The position numbers and the translations under genes were made by a program. This document shows, piece after piece, positions 35,230-47,800 of a stretch of 64,000 nt of DNA (position 1 is the first letter of the stretch; every line of letters starts with the position of its first letter). The stretch spans positions 44,976,270 through 45,040,269 of the forward strand of contig NC_058189.1 of assembly GCF_907165205.1 (NCBI RefSeq), read 5' to 3'. The stretch comes from Coccinella septempunctata. Lineage: Eukaryota; Arthropoda; Insecta; Coleoptera; Coccinellidae. Below the pieces are notes generated by a model that was not told the DNA's origin, did not search any database, and saw only the letters and a program-made list of their open reading frames with translations.

Positions 35230-35380
35230 AAACTGGTCCATCCAAAAATAATATAGATATAATATGTACCTAAATATAATAAAGTATAAAATATAAATAA
35301 AATAATAAATAATAATAAGTAAAATTTAAAAATATGTAATATAAAAAATAATATGTAAAATATAATTAATAAGAATTATC
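35230..35380. repeat. AT-rich simple sequence
   Basis: Nearly pure A/T made of TAATA, TAAAATA and ATATAAT units. No gene was seen from 35,033 to 36,486. Confidence 0.6.
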
Positions 35381-36486
35381 TGCTTATTGCAGACAACATG
35401 CGTGAGAGAAGGGAGGAGATCAAGGAGATGAGAATACGTTCAAGTTCACGATAGAATTTATTACAGCGGTAATTTAATGAAAGAGATTACGCCTTAACAG
35501 GGAGGCAATGAATACAACAATAATGTATTGTTTTATTAGTTTACCGCAGGAGGTTTCATTCATTTTGTGTCTGTTGTATAATTGAAATCAACTCATCTTC
35601 TTCAATGAAGAGAATATCATATAGGAAGGATAAATTACTGACAGTTTAGTGTCATGAAGAATACACAACAATTGAATCGAAACTTCGATATGAATGCATC
35701 GATGTAAGTAGGATACGAAAATGAAAATTACTGAATCTCGATATTTTCGTGGACTGAATAGCCACCGTCCGCTACTCTACTGTGGCATATTTTACGATAA
35801 ATTTCTGGTAGTTCAACGTCTACATTACTTCATCCTGGATAGCAATGTTCAAACTCTTCGTCCAGGTAACAATTTTCATCAAATCGGCCAATAGTTCGAC
35901 GCAAATATGTAGCTAATGCTGTTTGGCAGAGGTTTGCCAATCAGTGGCAAATATTGCAGAGTATCTCTTTTATCTGTTCTCAGTGGTTATCCAAGGAATG
36001 ATACCAAACGAGTATAGCTGGATCAAGCGTAGGTGTTGTATTACATTCATAGTTTGTCTATGAATTACATTTGTGCTAGTATTTCTTCTTTGATCAATTT
36101 TAGGTAAAATTTGTACCTGTCTCTAGATCCCTAAGTGTTTCAATTTTTTCGTATTCTCTAACTTGAAAATAACCTTCTTGTTATGGAGCACTATTATTAG
36201 TAATACCTAAATTCGGCATTAATAGACCATAAAGTATGAGGTTTTCGCGTAGCATAAGATTAAAAAATTTCCAACCAACTAAGAAAAGTATCACGCATCA
36301 TGATCATTGAACGTTATTGTTTGTGTAAGATTAGAGTAATATATCATTCATTTGAGATAACATGTTATTTAATTATTACGATTTCTACTGGATGTATTTT
36401 GCGGGACTCTACTGTTTCTAATAGTACTTGTACTGAGCCTAAATAATTCAAATATTAAGTGCAGTTTTCTCCAAGAAATTCACCAA

Positions 36487-39400
36487 ATGGAACGCGATAA
36501 TTCATCAGATGAGGACTCCAATCCACTCATAATAGTTTCAGAAGAATTGGATGGGAATGAGGACTATTTTGGAATAGGATATGAACTTTTCAATCACATG
36601 CGGACGTATAGGAAGAATAATGCTCAGGTGAATTCTAATTGAAAACACTAGGGGAGAAAATTGAAAAAATCATTCAGTTTGTGCAGAAAGTATAAATTCG
36701 CTGAAGCGAACCTTGAACATTTGAATTGCGAAAATTAATTCTTATTGTTCAATTTGCATTTATTACAGCTTTGTTTCAATATAAGTTCGGTTGTTCCATA
36801 CAAAAAATGCACATCTCAAAAAATTTTCATATTGTTCTTAACCCAAAGCTCCGTCATTCGGATCTCGAAAGAATAATAATTCATAAATATAGTCCAATCA
36901 CAAGGTGACCTTTATAGAGTAGGTTTTTTCCATACATCTCATAAGATATGAGATATATACTCAACTCAAATATATACTCTTTTCAGGCACTGATATCCAC
37001 CGATAATTTAAAAAATCAGTAATGTTTTTTTTAAAAAGCTTCAAATTTATTCGATATGAAGGAAAAAATGCCGTTTCAGAACACATCAGCGTCACATTTC
37101 GAATTTTTAATACCTATCTACATTCTAGAAATTTTCAAAACCATGATAAGAGAATATTTCTTCTTCATTAATCGAAATTAAGGAAAATTTATTCTCCTTA
37201 AAACAATGGAAATATAATGAATAAAAATAAACATTGTTTGTGAAGAAATGTTTTACGTCCAGTTTCATAATCAAATTGAAAGTTACTTTAAGCTTAAAGC
37301 TTCCTTTAGTGTCATTTTTAATGTAGGGTTAAAGGAACCTAAAGTCGCTTTAATTATGAAACCGGCCGTTAATGTATTAGATATCATACACTTTTTGTCA
37401 GATGCCATTTTGAAATCTTCAGGATTCATCCAATCGAACTTGAGCATTCAAACAAGAAAAGAAAGAGGTTTAGCAAAAAAATCCAAATGCTTTTGGTGAC
37501 CATCTGCAGCTTACTACAATTAATCGATTTCAGAGGCAAAGAGCTTGATTGAGTGAAAAAAAAGATTTGATGATTACAACTTGAAATATCTCAGTTTGTC
37601 CTGAAAGAACAAATTTATAAGAGATGTTCCAGATATCTTTACGAAAGCTACGCGAATAAATGGATACTCGTGTATCAATGATTGCTGAGCAGTGCATTTG
37701 CTAAATTTATATTTTTCATTTACAGTGTGATATGTTTACAAGAACCGTGGAGAGTTATGACCATTTACTACGAAAAGCAATATGTACTGCAGTAACTTTG
37801 AAATCACTAAAACTACCAGATGATCCGATAATAGCAATTCTTGCTAACAATCACCCCAACACTTCTGTAGCTATAATCGGATCCCATTTACTGGGTTACA
37901 GAGTGAACGCCTACGACTGCTTATTAAGGGACTCAGATTTCGGCTTATTGCTGCAACAAATTCCACCTGCAATAATGTTCATAGATGAACAGTTTGTCGA
38001 AAAAATGGAGACAGCAATGAAGCTGAGTGGAGTTCAGGTTCAATTGATTGTTTTCGGGCAAAGTGACAAATACAAAGTATTTCATGATTTTTGTATTGAA
38101 GAAGGAATTGATTCATTCAAACCAGTGAAACTTCAGTCAGGAAAAGAAACAGCAGTAATAATGTTCAGTAGTGGAACAACGGGGCTACCTAAAGGAATTT
38201 GTTTATCTCATAAGTCTTTGCTGAAACAGTCTTTTTGTCTCATGTGAGTATGTTTTCGAATAATAAATATCCAAATATTGATGAGAATGATCGAACTTAC
38301 GGAGATGAATCATCTCAGATGATCCAAATTTGAGCAGGAATTTTCTTAATAAATGAATAGGAACACAACAATAATTTGAAGAAGTTTTTCGGAATATTAT
38401 GAACAGAATTTACTGATTTGACGCTTATATTTCACAACAAAAAAATTTCATTTTGAAGTCGGAAAATCTAGGTGATAAGTTTTCGTTGAACCGTCTTGTT
38501 AATATGATTATTTTATGTTTATGGTCTACATGCGAATTAAAAATCCAATAATGATCAACAACCAACAAAATACTGGTCAGTAACCGAATATGTCTTCATT
38601 CAATTTCTCCAACATTATGATCTGCGAAATGATAAGTGCCTGTCATCATATAAGTATCATAACAAACTAATCTTGCATTAGTTTGTCCTATGTCCAGGAC
38701 CAACTGGTGGGCTCAAAAACGGTAGCCCTCATTCTATCTAAATGAATGATCAACGTTGAACTTCATTTTGAACTAATTAATAAACTCGCTAATCTTCGAT
38801 CGACACGATGATAATGTTATCTATGATGTTCTTATAAATATTTTTTCTTAAAATTTTTTGTTTGACAAAATATGACAAAAATATCTCTTGACATTCCTTT
38901 TTCAAACTGGATGAATTATTTGAGCTCAATCAGATTCCTTCATTTTCAAAATAGTTGATGGTTGTTAAATATTCCTTAGAGAGAGGGAATAAGAGTTTTT
39001 TTTACTTGATATACTGAGTTGGGCAAAATTCTGGAACTAAATCAATATTTCTTCCATAAATAACTCAAAATGGAAACGCTATAACCCGCCAATTTGTTGC
39101 CAATTTGTTCCTAACTGAAAACACATTTTCTGGCAATAAAATTGAGTGCTTTTCTTTAACCTCTTAGACGCAATCCCATCCAACTTCAGTTTTTCACATT
39201 GAAACACAAACCATGTTTGGACTCTTGAAAAAAATTAAAAGTTTCTTAACCAAAAACTCAAAATGCGAACGCTGCGACCCGTCAATTGATTTTTGATTCC
39301 CCTCATATTCTGGAAATGAAATTTAGTGTTATTTTCAATTCCTTAGCCGTAACCTGGTCCTATATCTATTTTTTAAATGAAAACATGTATATTGATGTAT

Positions 39401-42400
39401 ATTATATCTTTTCATTGTGAATGAAGCCTTTCAAATTGTAATACAGTTTTCATTAAGTAGGTAATTTAAATTTTTTTCATTATTTCAGTTCTATGCTGAA
39501 TTTAAAAGAAGACAGCGTATTTCTTCATTTCTCTGGCTACAACTGGATAACATCCCATATAATTCTCTTTGCCTGTATATTTTCTGGTGCATCACGTGTA
39601 ATTTCACCTATAACTTCAGCCTGGGATGCCATTGACAAACACAAGGCAAGTGATACTCAATCAACTTCAAATTTCCATGTCTATGTACTTAGGATGAAGC
39701 CAAATGTTTGGTTCACAGAAAAATATACCTATTGCATCGCTTTATGACAAATAATTTTCGAAGTTGTGACGAACTTAGAATTCAATTAACTACACAAAAG
39801 ACACTGAGAAAAGTAGATTAATTAGAAGAATGCGAATTTTTATAATCAACATAAATTTTCAAATTAGTTGATCTACCTATGATGTTTTTGTTGTAGTTGA
39901 AGGAATGGAGGGTGGGTTATATACTGCCACTATAGTGTAGACTGTGCAGAGGATTTATCAGATTAGGTTTTGCTAAGAGATTTTGATGGTAATTTCACTA
40001 TAGTGTACAGAGTTTATTCCTATATAATCAAGAATTGGAGAGAAATTTCGATTTTTGCCATAAATAAGTCGTGAATGAAGCATGAAGCCGTTGGTTTCAG
40101 GGTAAATTTCAAGGTACAATAGAGAAAATAATATTTCGCTGGATGAGGGTTTTCGACTGGCATGGAATAAATTGATATGAAAATGAATGTGACCCTTCTC
40201 TGTTCATTTCTGATGATAATGTTTTGCTAACGGATTACGGATATTTCGTGAGATATGACAGGTTGAAGAAATACGAATTAAGGCAAAAAACGTGATGGCT
40301 ACTTCAAGACTAGTTTAAAGAACGGGTACGCTCATTTCGATTTGGACCAGGATCGTAATAACGGATAAGTGATAAGTCGTGGGCCGTAGGGAATTGAAGA
40401 TTTTTTTCAGGAAGGTTGCGCTTGCGCATCTCTTCGTAATTGGAGTTTGTTTTTAGTTTTCTTCATCGTGGGGTTTTCGTTACATGCTAAATGATTTTTT
40501 GATTTTGATTATTAATCATTTCTGATTTCATTTCTTATAGTGATGTTTATTGATTTTCTGCTCTTTATTGAATTATTTTAATTATATTGTAATGAAGGGG
40601 TAGTTAAAAAAAAATAACCCTTCATTTTAAAATAAACTTCTTAGTATCATTTTAGTAATTTTATTTTTTTTGAATTAATTTTGGGAGAAATATTTTCAGT
40701 TTCCAATTCAGGATTCCAGCATCGTTCGGAATTGTAAACATTCCGCACCATTTTTATTCCATTTTCAGTTCTGAAAAATGATGTCGCACCGTATAAAACA
40801 TCCTGAATTGGAAGTTAACCGTGTTTTTTGTTCGCTAGCACAGATAATTCGAAATTAAGACGTCTTCATCGACGCAAATTTTACCGAATTTCGACAGTCG
40901 GGGCACTGATTTCCTCACCCCCCCTGTGGGTATAAAATCAGATGTTCCCACGCAGGTCACTTCACTTCCGATTAATTTACTTTACGCTTGACCTCCGATT
41001 AATTTACTTTACGCTTGACCTCCGATTAATTGCCGAATTTGAGAATCCGCCGAGTTAATTTCTTGCTTACCCTACCCCCCCCCCCCGTTTTTTCGGGGTT
41101 TCACTGAGAATTATTCACAATTTTTTTTCTTTCTTTTACTGTGGGGATTTTGTTAGAAAGAGCATTAGTTTTTTTTCTACTGTTCCGCTGTGAGTGAATT
41201 AGAACCCAAAGGTAAGACGACACTCCGTTTTTTTTATATTGTTGTGTTGGAACTTCAGCCTCCATCTCCACCCCTCCTATAACAGAGTCTGAGTTCCACC
41301 CCTACTGTCAATAAAGTACCCTGCTGGTGTGGATACCCGGGGGGTACAGAAGACACTTTGGGGTGGCTACACCCTTCCTAGAATTTTCCCGTTTGTTCCT
41401 AAGAGTGAGCCGTCGTAATTCTGTGCCGTCGTATTTCATCCCCTAACCTGGCTGAGGTCCAATACCTGTCCGTCAAGTGTGCGTCTTAAGTTCTGGCTAG
41501 CGAGCACGTCCGTAAACACCGTATCATGTTTGAGATCGTATCCTGTTTCATTCCGTCCGTTTTGCCCTGTAAATTCACTGACCTCGAGTCTTTCACTGTA
41601 CGAATTTTATAATAGTGCCATTTGTGTTTCCTTGTACGAGTCGACAAATATAATTTGTGTACGTTGATTTTGACTTTCACTGGTTGTTGCTAACACCCCA
41701 GACAGCGAGGAACCTCTCGGCTCATAGCTACCAGGGTAGGTTTGCTATTTTCCCGTAGAGAATAGCTGGCGCTCGATTACCCCGAGAAAAAGGCGTTACA
41801 ATATATATAAATATATATTATGATATAAGTATAAGTAAACTAGCGTTTTACTATGAAATATTGCGCGAGCGAAGCCGTGGGTTTAAGCAAATTGATGCAT
41901 ATTTCTAGAGCGTATCAAACTCACAAAAATATATAAAAACGCAAAAGATTACAAAGTAAACCTGTTAATCATTGGGAATTTGATTCATTTATTCAAATAT
42001 TTTTATTTAGCAACACGAATCAACATGAATATATATTTTGTGTGATGAATCATATGTGGTAAGAAAATATCAAAACTAAACAAAATGGGTACAGCAACAA
42101 TGAGGAAACAACAACAATCTCAACACCTGCCTTTCAATATCCGGGAAAGGAACGTTTGCACCTGTTCGAGATAAAAATTATAAACATATATTGCAAACTG
42201 AGAAATAATTTTTATATTTTACAGACATACATACAGGATTATGCATTAATATTTGGATTAATTTTAAATGTCTCATCATCTGCAAGGAAAAAGTTCATCA
42301 ATTTTTACGAAATCTCCTACTTCTTTCCAGGTAACTCATATCTATGCTCCACCACATGTAATATTCCTTCTACTAAGACAAGATGCATCTGAACCGCAGA

Positions 42401-44445
42401 AAAATAGCAGTGTAAAATGCTTCATAACCGCCGGCAGTAGACTCAATAATGCGCTATCCGCAGAAGTGAAGAATATATTTACTGAAGCACATTTGAGTCA
42501 AAGTTATGGCCAAACTGAAGCTACTGGTTGGATAACGATCTTTCAGTGGCATAAGAAGGAAGATATTTTATTGGCTGACAGAAATCCGGACTCCGTTGGG
42601 AGGCTTTTCCCAGGATTCTCTTGTAAGGTATAATTTTATAATTATAATGCTAAACATTTTCCGTCTTTTCCTAATGTAATATAATGAGTAGTGCGTTAGC
42701 TAGTCAGCGGATGACTGTCCTGCATTGGGTGAGCTGCATATTTTTGAGATTTAAACATAACTTATGCATATTAATTTTAATTATTGGTCTCATTTGGGAA
42801 ATAATATGAGTCTATTTTGATTATTTGTGTATATAAAAGTATAATATGCCTTATTATCCTACTGCAGTATGATAAGACCTACTGACACTGACAAGGTTTT
42901 TGAAAATGTTCAACTTTGTTTTGCTTCACAGCAGATGTTGCCATTTCTTAATGTAGGGTGGAGTAAAAATCTTATCCTCACTCTTAGGCCTCATTTATTG
43001 ATCGTTAATTTATAACAACATAATATTTCGGCTCTAGAAGCCATCTGAAGGTTATAAAATTGAATCGCTGTAACTAAAGTTGTATGACAGTACAGAAGAT
43101 TTGCTCCAAGAAGTCATTATTCACTTGCAACATTGAAGCTAAAGAATAGCAAGAAATTCAACTTAAATTTAGGCGAACTAATCTCGCATCATAGGGTTAA
43201 AATAGTCAAAATAATGAAGAAACTTTTTCTATAATACGCTATTTCTATTTCGATTCAACAACTGATGTAAAGTCTTCAACCTTAAGCCAAAGAAGATTAA
43301 CATTAACTCTTCTCAAGCGACTATATATTATGTGTCAATAATTTAGTTTTCTTCCATAGCAAAAATAAATATATATTCAAAAACTGATCTCTTAAGCCCG
43401 TTTGTAAAGCCGAAATTCCTCTTGAGAGAATTCTGGCAAGAAAACGGCAGAAATTATTTTGTATGTAGCTGAACAATTCTACCGAAATTACGTATGTAAC
43501 TGCAGAGAATTCACGAGTAAATTCTCTAGAGAATTTTCGGCTGTTGCAAACGGGCTTTATAGGTACTATTCTTGCAAATAACTAGATTTGGAATCCTTTC
43601 ATTCAGTTTGTATAAACGTCAATTATTTTCGACTTTATATTTTCCGAAGTACCTACCTAATTTGACAATACGTAATTACTGAGACTTTTAAAAGCTGTAG
43701 GGACAATATAGCGCTAATTTAAAACCCGAAAATGTTTCGACCATCGTTATAACCTAAAATTTTTGTACCATACAGTGTGGAATGTGTCAAATTTCTATGG
43801 TCAACCGAGTGCTTTTATAAAAGTATAAACTATCCAAAAGGCTCAACCACTACATTCTAAATAATTGGACAACCTAAAAAAACGAAGATGAAATTAGGAT
43901 TTTTACCTGAAAGTTGTTTTTTTCAGATAGTTGACATTGCTTCCCAAGAAATCGTAGGTCCCAATCAGATTGGAGAGATAAGGTTGAAGAGTAAATCGTT
44001 TTTTATGAACGGCTACTACAAAAAAGACTCATCCGACAATTTCGACTCAGCGGGGTGGCTAAAAACTGGCGATCTCGGCTATTACAACGAAGATAAATGC
44101 TTTTTTATCGTGGGACGATGCAAAGAACTGATAAAATACCAACAGTTTCATATCCGTCCGCAGAAGCTGGAAAATATCTTAGAATCACATCCTGCAGTAG
44201 AAAAGGCTGTTGTTATCGGCATAACTCACCCCATCGATGGTGAGCATCCCAAGGGTATTGTTGTGTTGAGAAAAGGTAAAGAAGATATATCGGCAAAGGA
44301 CATCAAATCATTCGTAGACGATCAAGTGGAAGAAAGACTCAAACTTCGAGGTGGCGTGCAAATAGTTGAAGATATTCCGATGACATCAACGGGAAAACCA
44401 AAAAGAAATGAACTGAAGAAATTTTTAGAAAGTGAACATTTGTAG
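36487..44445 (+). CDS. ACS-D: acyl-CoA synthetase (luciferase/4CL-like), complete
   Basis: Exons 36487-36627, 37726-38243, 39489-39645, 42331-42627 and 43927-44445 give 543 residues, the usual family length. The start ATG (CCAAATGG) precedes an acidic leader and GIGYELF, aligned with ACS-B and ACS-C. The P-loop FSSGTTGLPKGICLSH is near residue 200; YGQTE, WLKTGD and the catalytic Lys in STGKPKR are present. The hinge reads VGRCKELIKYQQF: the usual Asp of DR is Gly and the Gly after KY is lost, unlike ACS-A and ACS-C. The luciferase HHGF site reads SGYNW. The third exon ends AAG|GCAAGT, a GC-AG intron. It ends EHL, with no strict PTS1. Substrate unknown. Confidence 0.9.
39013..39390. repeat. 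Degenerate tandem duplication in ACS-D intron 2
   Basis: Two blocks of about 190 bases follow each other. Both contain AACTCAAAATG, GAACGCT or GAAACGCT, then a stretch with TTCTGG and AATGAAATT or AATAAAATT and GAGTG or TAGTG, then CTTAG. No coding was seen. Confidence 0.4.
40920..41809 (+). mobile_element. LTR-like retrotransposon fragment, plus orientation
   Basis: It is homologous in order to the minus-strand piece at 6,325-6,950. It includes a promoter-like GGGTATAAAATCAG at about 40,928 and ends GGCGTTACA at 41,809. A 27-base unit (CTCCGATTAATTTACTTTAC plus CGCTTGAC, overlapping) is tandemly repeated about 2.5 times at 40,963-41,035. No gag or pol follows. It is probably a solo LTR inside the GC-AG intron of ACS-D; the left boundary is uncertain and may lie further upstream. 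Confidence 0.5.
43775..43828. repeat. Second fragment of the TTTATAAAAGCACTCGG repeat
   Basis: This is the reverse complement of 32,868-32,925, lying about 100 bases before the last ACS-D exon. The rest of this intron (42,628-43,926) shows nothing recognisable. Confidence 0.45.
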
Positions 44446-44819
44446 GAGTAACTTATCCCGAATACTAAATTAAATGATTTCGAAAAATATGAAGTTTCAT
44501 TGAAATTTTGATTGGGTGACCATCCTGTTATGATTTCGAACTAAAACGCCAATGCTACTAGTGCTTTCCTCATTTTTTAGAGAAAAATTACTCGCTTGGT
44601 GGAACCTAGAAGTTCACCTCATTACAGAGCTCATTTTAATAAGGTCATAAATCTCACTGACCTCAGATGGATGAGCAAACCATAAGAAAGTGTTGTAGAA
44701 ACAGTGACTTCGAAAACTTTTTCGAGCCAATCGTTTTATAATGAATATCATCCAGTTAGCTCCATTACTTAAGTGATTGGATTAAAGAATATTAGAAAAA
44801 ATCAACAATTAGGTAAATT

Positions 44820-44825
44820 TTTATT
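44820..44825 (-). terminator. poly(A) signal of the charged secreted protein gene
   Basis: AATAAA on the minus strand (TTTATT on plus) lies about 64 bases beyond the stop codon at 44,889. ACS-D ends convergently at 44,445. Confidence 0.5.
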
Positions 44826-44888
44826 CAAAAATAACATGTAATCAAAAAATCAACAAAATAACATTTCAACTATAACTTCGCTGGACAA

Positions 44889-47800
44889 CTATACCTCTTC
44901 GTCATCCTCGAATGCGGTAAAACGCCTTCTAGGTTCTACTTCTTCACTAGATCCATCTTCTTCATCTTCTAATCTGAAAACGAGATTAATTTATCATCAT
45001 TTCACTCTTTTACAAAGCATTCGAGTCGACTACCGTATTTAATCGATATTAATTAAAATAAAAAACAAATCAACTTAATATATAGTTATTTTCCTAACAA
45101 GTAAGGAAAGTGGTACTTGCTGATGCCAAGCAGAGTTCAAGCAAGCAGTAAGGAAGGAAGAGTTAGGTACAATATATTTTCTACAAGCGATTGAAATATG
45201 TAAATAGCTATATCCAATTTACGAAACTGATCAAATTTGATTTGATTAATCCATAGTACATCATGACAGACCTAATTTTGCATGTCGTTACCATGGTTAT
45301 CTCATCTTTGGCGTTCGGTACATAGAGACATGTCAGAATTTACACTTTAACATTTGCCTGCGGGAAAGTGACTCTTTGCAACTTAAAATGCCTGCGGAAG
45401 AAGGGTATAAGGCACACGCTTGTACAAAAATGAATTTTTTAGATAAATCTATTGTAAAACTTAGAGGTTTGCATTGAGAAAGAAAATCGGGATGTTTTCA
45501 AAGCTGTTTCTAGATCTAGACTCTAGAGAAGCTCAAAAGAAATAAAATAGCATATTTATCTTGAATTACCCATGATCTCAGCTCATCGCTCATATCGTAT
45601 AGTATCATTTGCGATCTCTTTAAAAAAAGTTTTCAGTGTTATACAAGTTTATGCACATTGTCGAGAACACTAGAAGATATGCCGATAGATAATTTTGATT
45701 TTGAGAGTAAACGTACCTATGAGACCGAGGAATAATTATGTTTATAATGCGATGCAAGGTGCGAGGAATATGGTCAAAAATAGTGAAAAAATCGAAGTTT
45801 TTCGAAAAATTCAATTCTTCCAGGAAATTATCCCATGATATTGATTTCAGTGGCTCGCTTGAAAATATTTTTGTAATGTACCTGAGAAATCTGAAAAAAT
45901 CACGATGAATTTCATTCAGTACAAAATTAGGTATACTATATTAACTTTTATAAAAGCACTAGGTTGGCCATGAAATAATTTTTTTTACGGATTAAGGGGA
46001 AGTAATACCTCAAGAATCTTCATTCAAAACCGGCATTCACTAGTTCCTAATTTGCGCTTTAAATTTTTTACGTGAAGCCTTGATTTTTTTTTTAAATAGA
46101 AGTTAAAGGACGTCTTGAAGTCACCCCGTCTCTTTTGATCCAATTTAGTTGTTTTTTTATAAGAAAAAAAATTAGAACCTTTGTGTCAATGAAACTTGTT
46201 TGCAGAAACATTTTTTCGACGGATTTTCAACATATTTCGATAAAAATAACGACGGGGTGACATCGGCGATTCAATTGTTTATATATTGCAAAGATTTTCA
46301 CAACGATATATGCCAAAATTGCCCTGAAATTCACGAAAAACTAAAAATTATTCAATTTTCCTAATATTACCTCGTGGTAATTTCTACTTTTCAACTGACT
46401 CGGTACGTAATTCGGGCTACTGCTCAAAGATGTGACACATTTTCGTATTTGGGGTAGCATCCGTAAACCAACCAATGTCGATGTCTTGATCTCAAATCGT
46501 ATGTACTACTTCCCCTTAGGTTTGGCACTCATGAAATGGCGTTAATTTCAACAAGACGATGCCAGAGGCCAGAGCTAATATTAACTGATAACAAAAATGT
46601 CGAAAGTGATTGGAAGAGAGAGGAGAGAAAGTATCAGGAAGTGCTATTAAGAATTGGAATTATAATTTGAAGAATGTACACTTTAGCATAGACACAGTAA
46701 TGAATTGTGCGAAATTCCTAACTGAAAGTGATACTTTTCCGCAAGAGACTGCAGTAGACCGAACGACGCGGAGCAGAGTTGATGTGACTCGTTAATATTT
46801 GCGTGCGAAAAAAACCATTGCTATTCAGTTTCCGCACGCATATGAAAATTTTATGTGAACGAAAGCATGTCGTTGCGCAGCAAAATTTACTTTCCTGCGA
46901 AAATTTTTGATTCATAATATTGGGTGAAGCCTAGACTCAGCAGTGTTGGGTCCATTCACACTTTTGGTTAGATAAAACATACCATACTTTCAGAGAGTTT
47001 CACTGGTCAACACTTTACACAAGAAAGTGCAGGTCTCACCTTTTCATTTTCTTCAGACTTTTGGAACTTCTTGTATTCGATTCTGCTTTCCTGTGAAGTT
47101 TCAGGATGCTTTCAGCCTCTTTATTCTTATTCTTCTTAGATGCCTTTTCGTGGGCGAACTTCTTACTGTACTTGATCTTTTTTGATGTTGGCAATTCTTC
47201 GTCCTCTTCAGAAATGTCGCTTCCATCCTCATCATCCTCGGAACAATTCATTTCTGAATTTTTCTTGCTGCAGAATTCTTGTTGAGTATCGAGTTCACTG
47301 TCAGAATCATCGGTTTCATCCTCGTTAGTTGACGTTTCTTCTTCTTCTTCCTGGGCTTCTTTCCTTTGTTTACTCATTCGTTTAACTGACCTTGGCCGCA
47401 GTTCTTCCGGCTCCTCAATGTTCCGTACTTTCCTTTTAGTCTTTTTTGGTTCAACATATTCTTCAGAGTTCTCGATAAATTTCCGTTCCTTCTTCGTTTT
47501 TTTCGAAACTCGATTATTAATTTCTTGGGAAGAGTCTTGATCATCTTCTGACAAATTAGATGGCACGTCTTTACGAGATTTAGAATTTTTGTTTTTTCTT
47601 CCGTTGTTTATTTGATTCTTCTCTTCAACATTTTGATTATTTTTAGTATTCACCCTAGTTTTCTTTTTATTCAATTTTCTTTCTTCGGTTATTTCTGAAC
47701 TTTCATCATTCCATGATCCATCATTCTTTTTCCCTTTTTTTGATTTGGTGTCTCCTCTGGTCTTATACTTAAAATAAGAACTTTCTTCTGAATTAACTTC

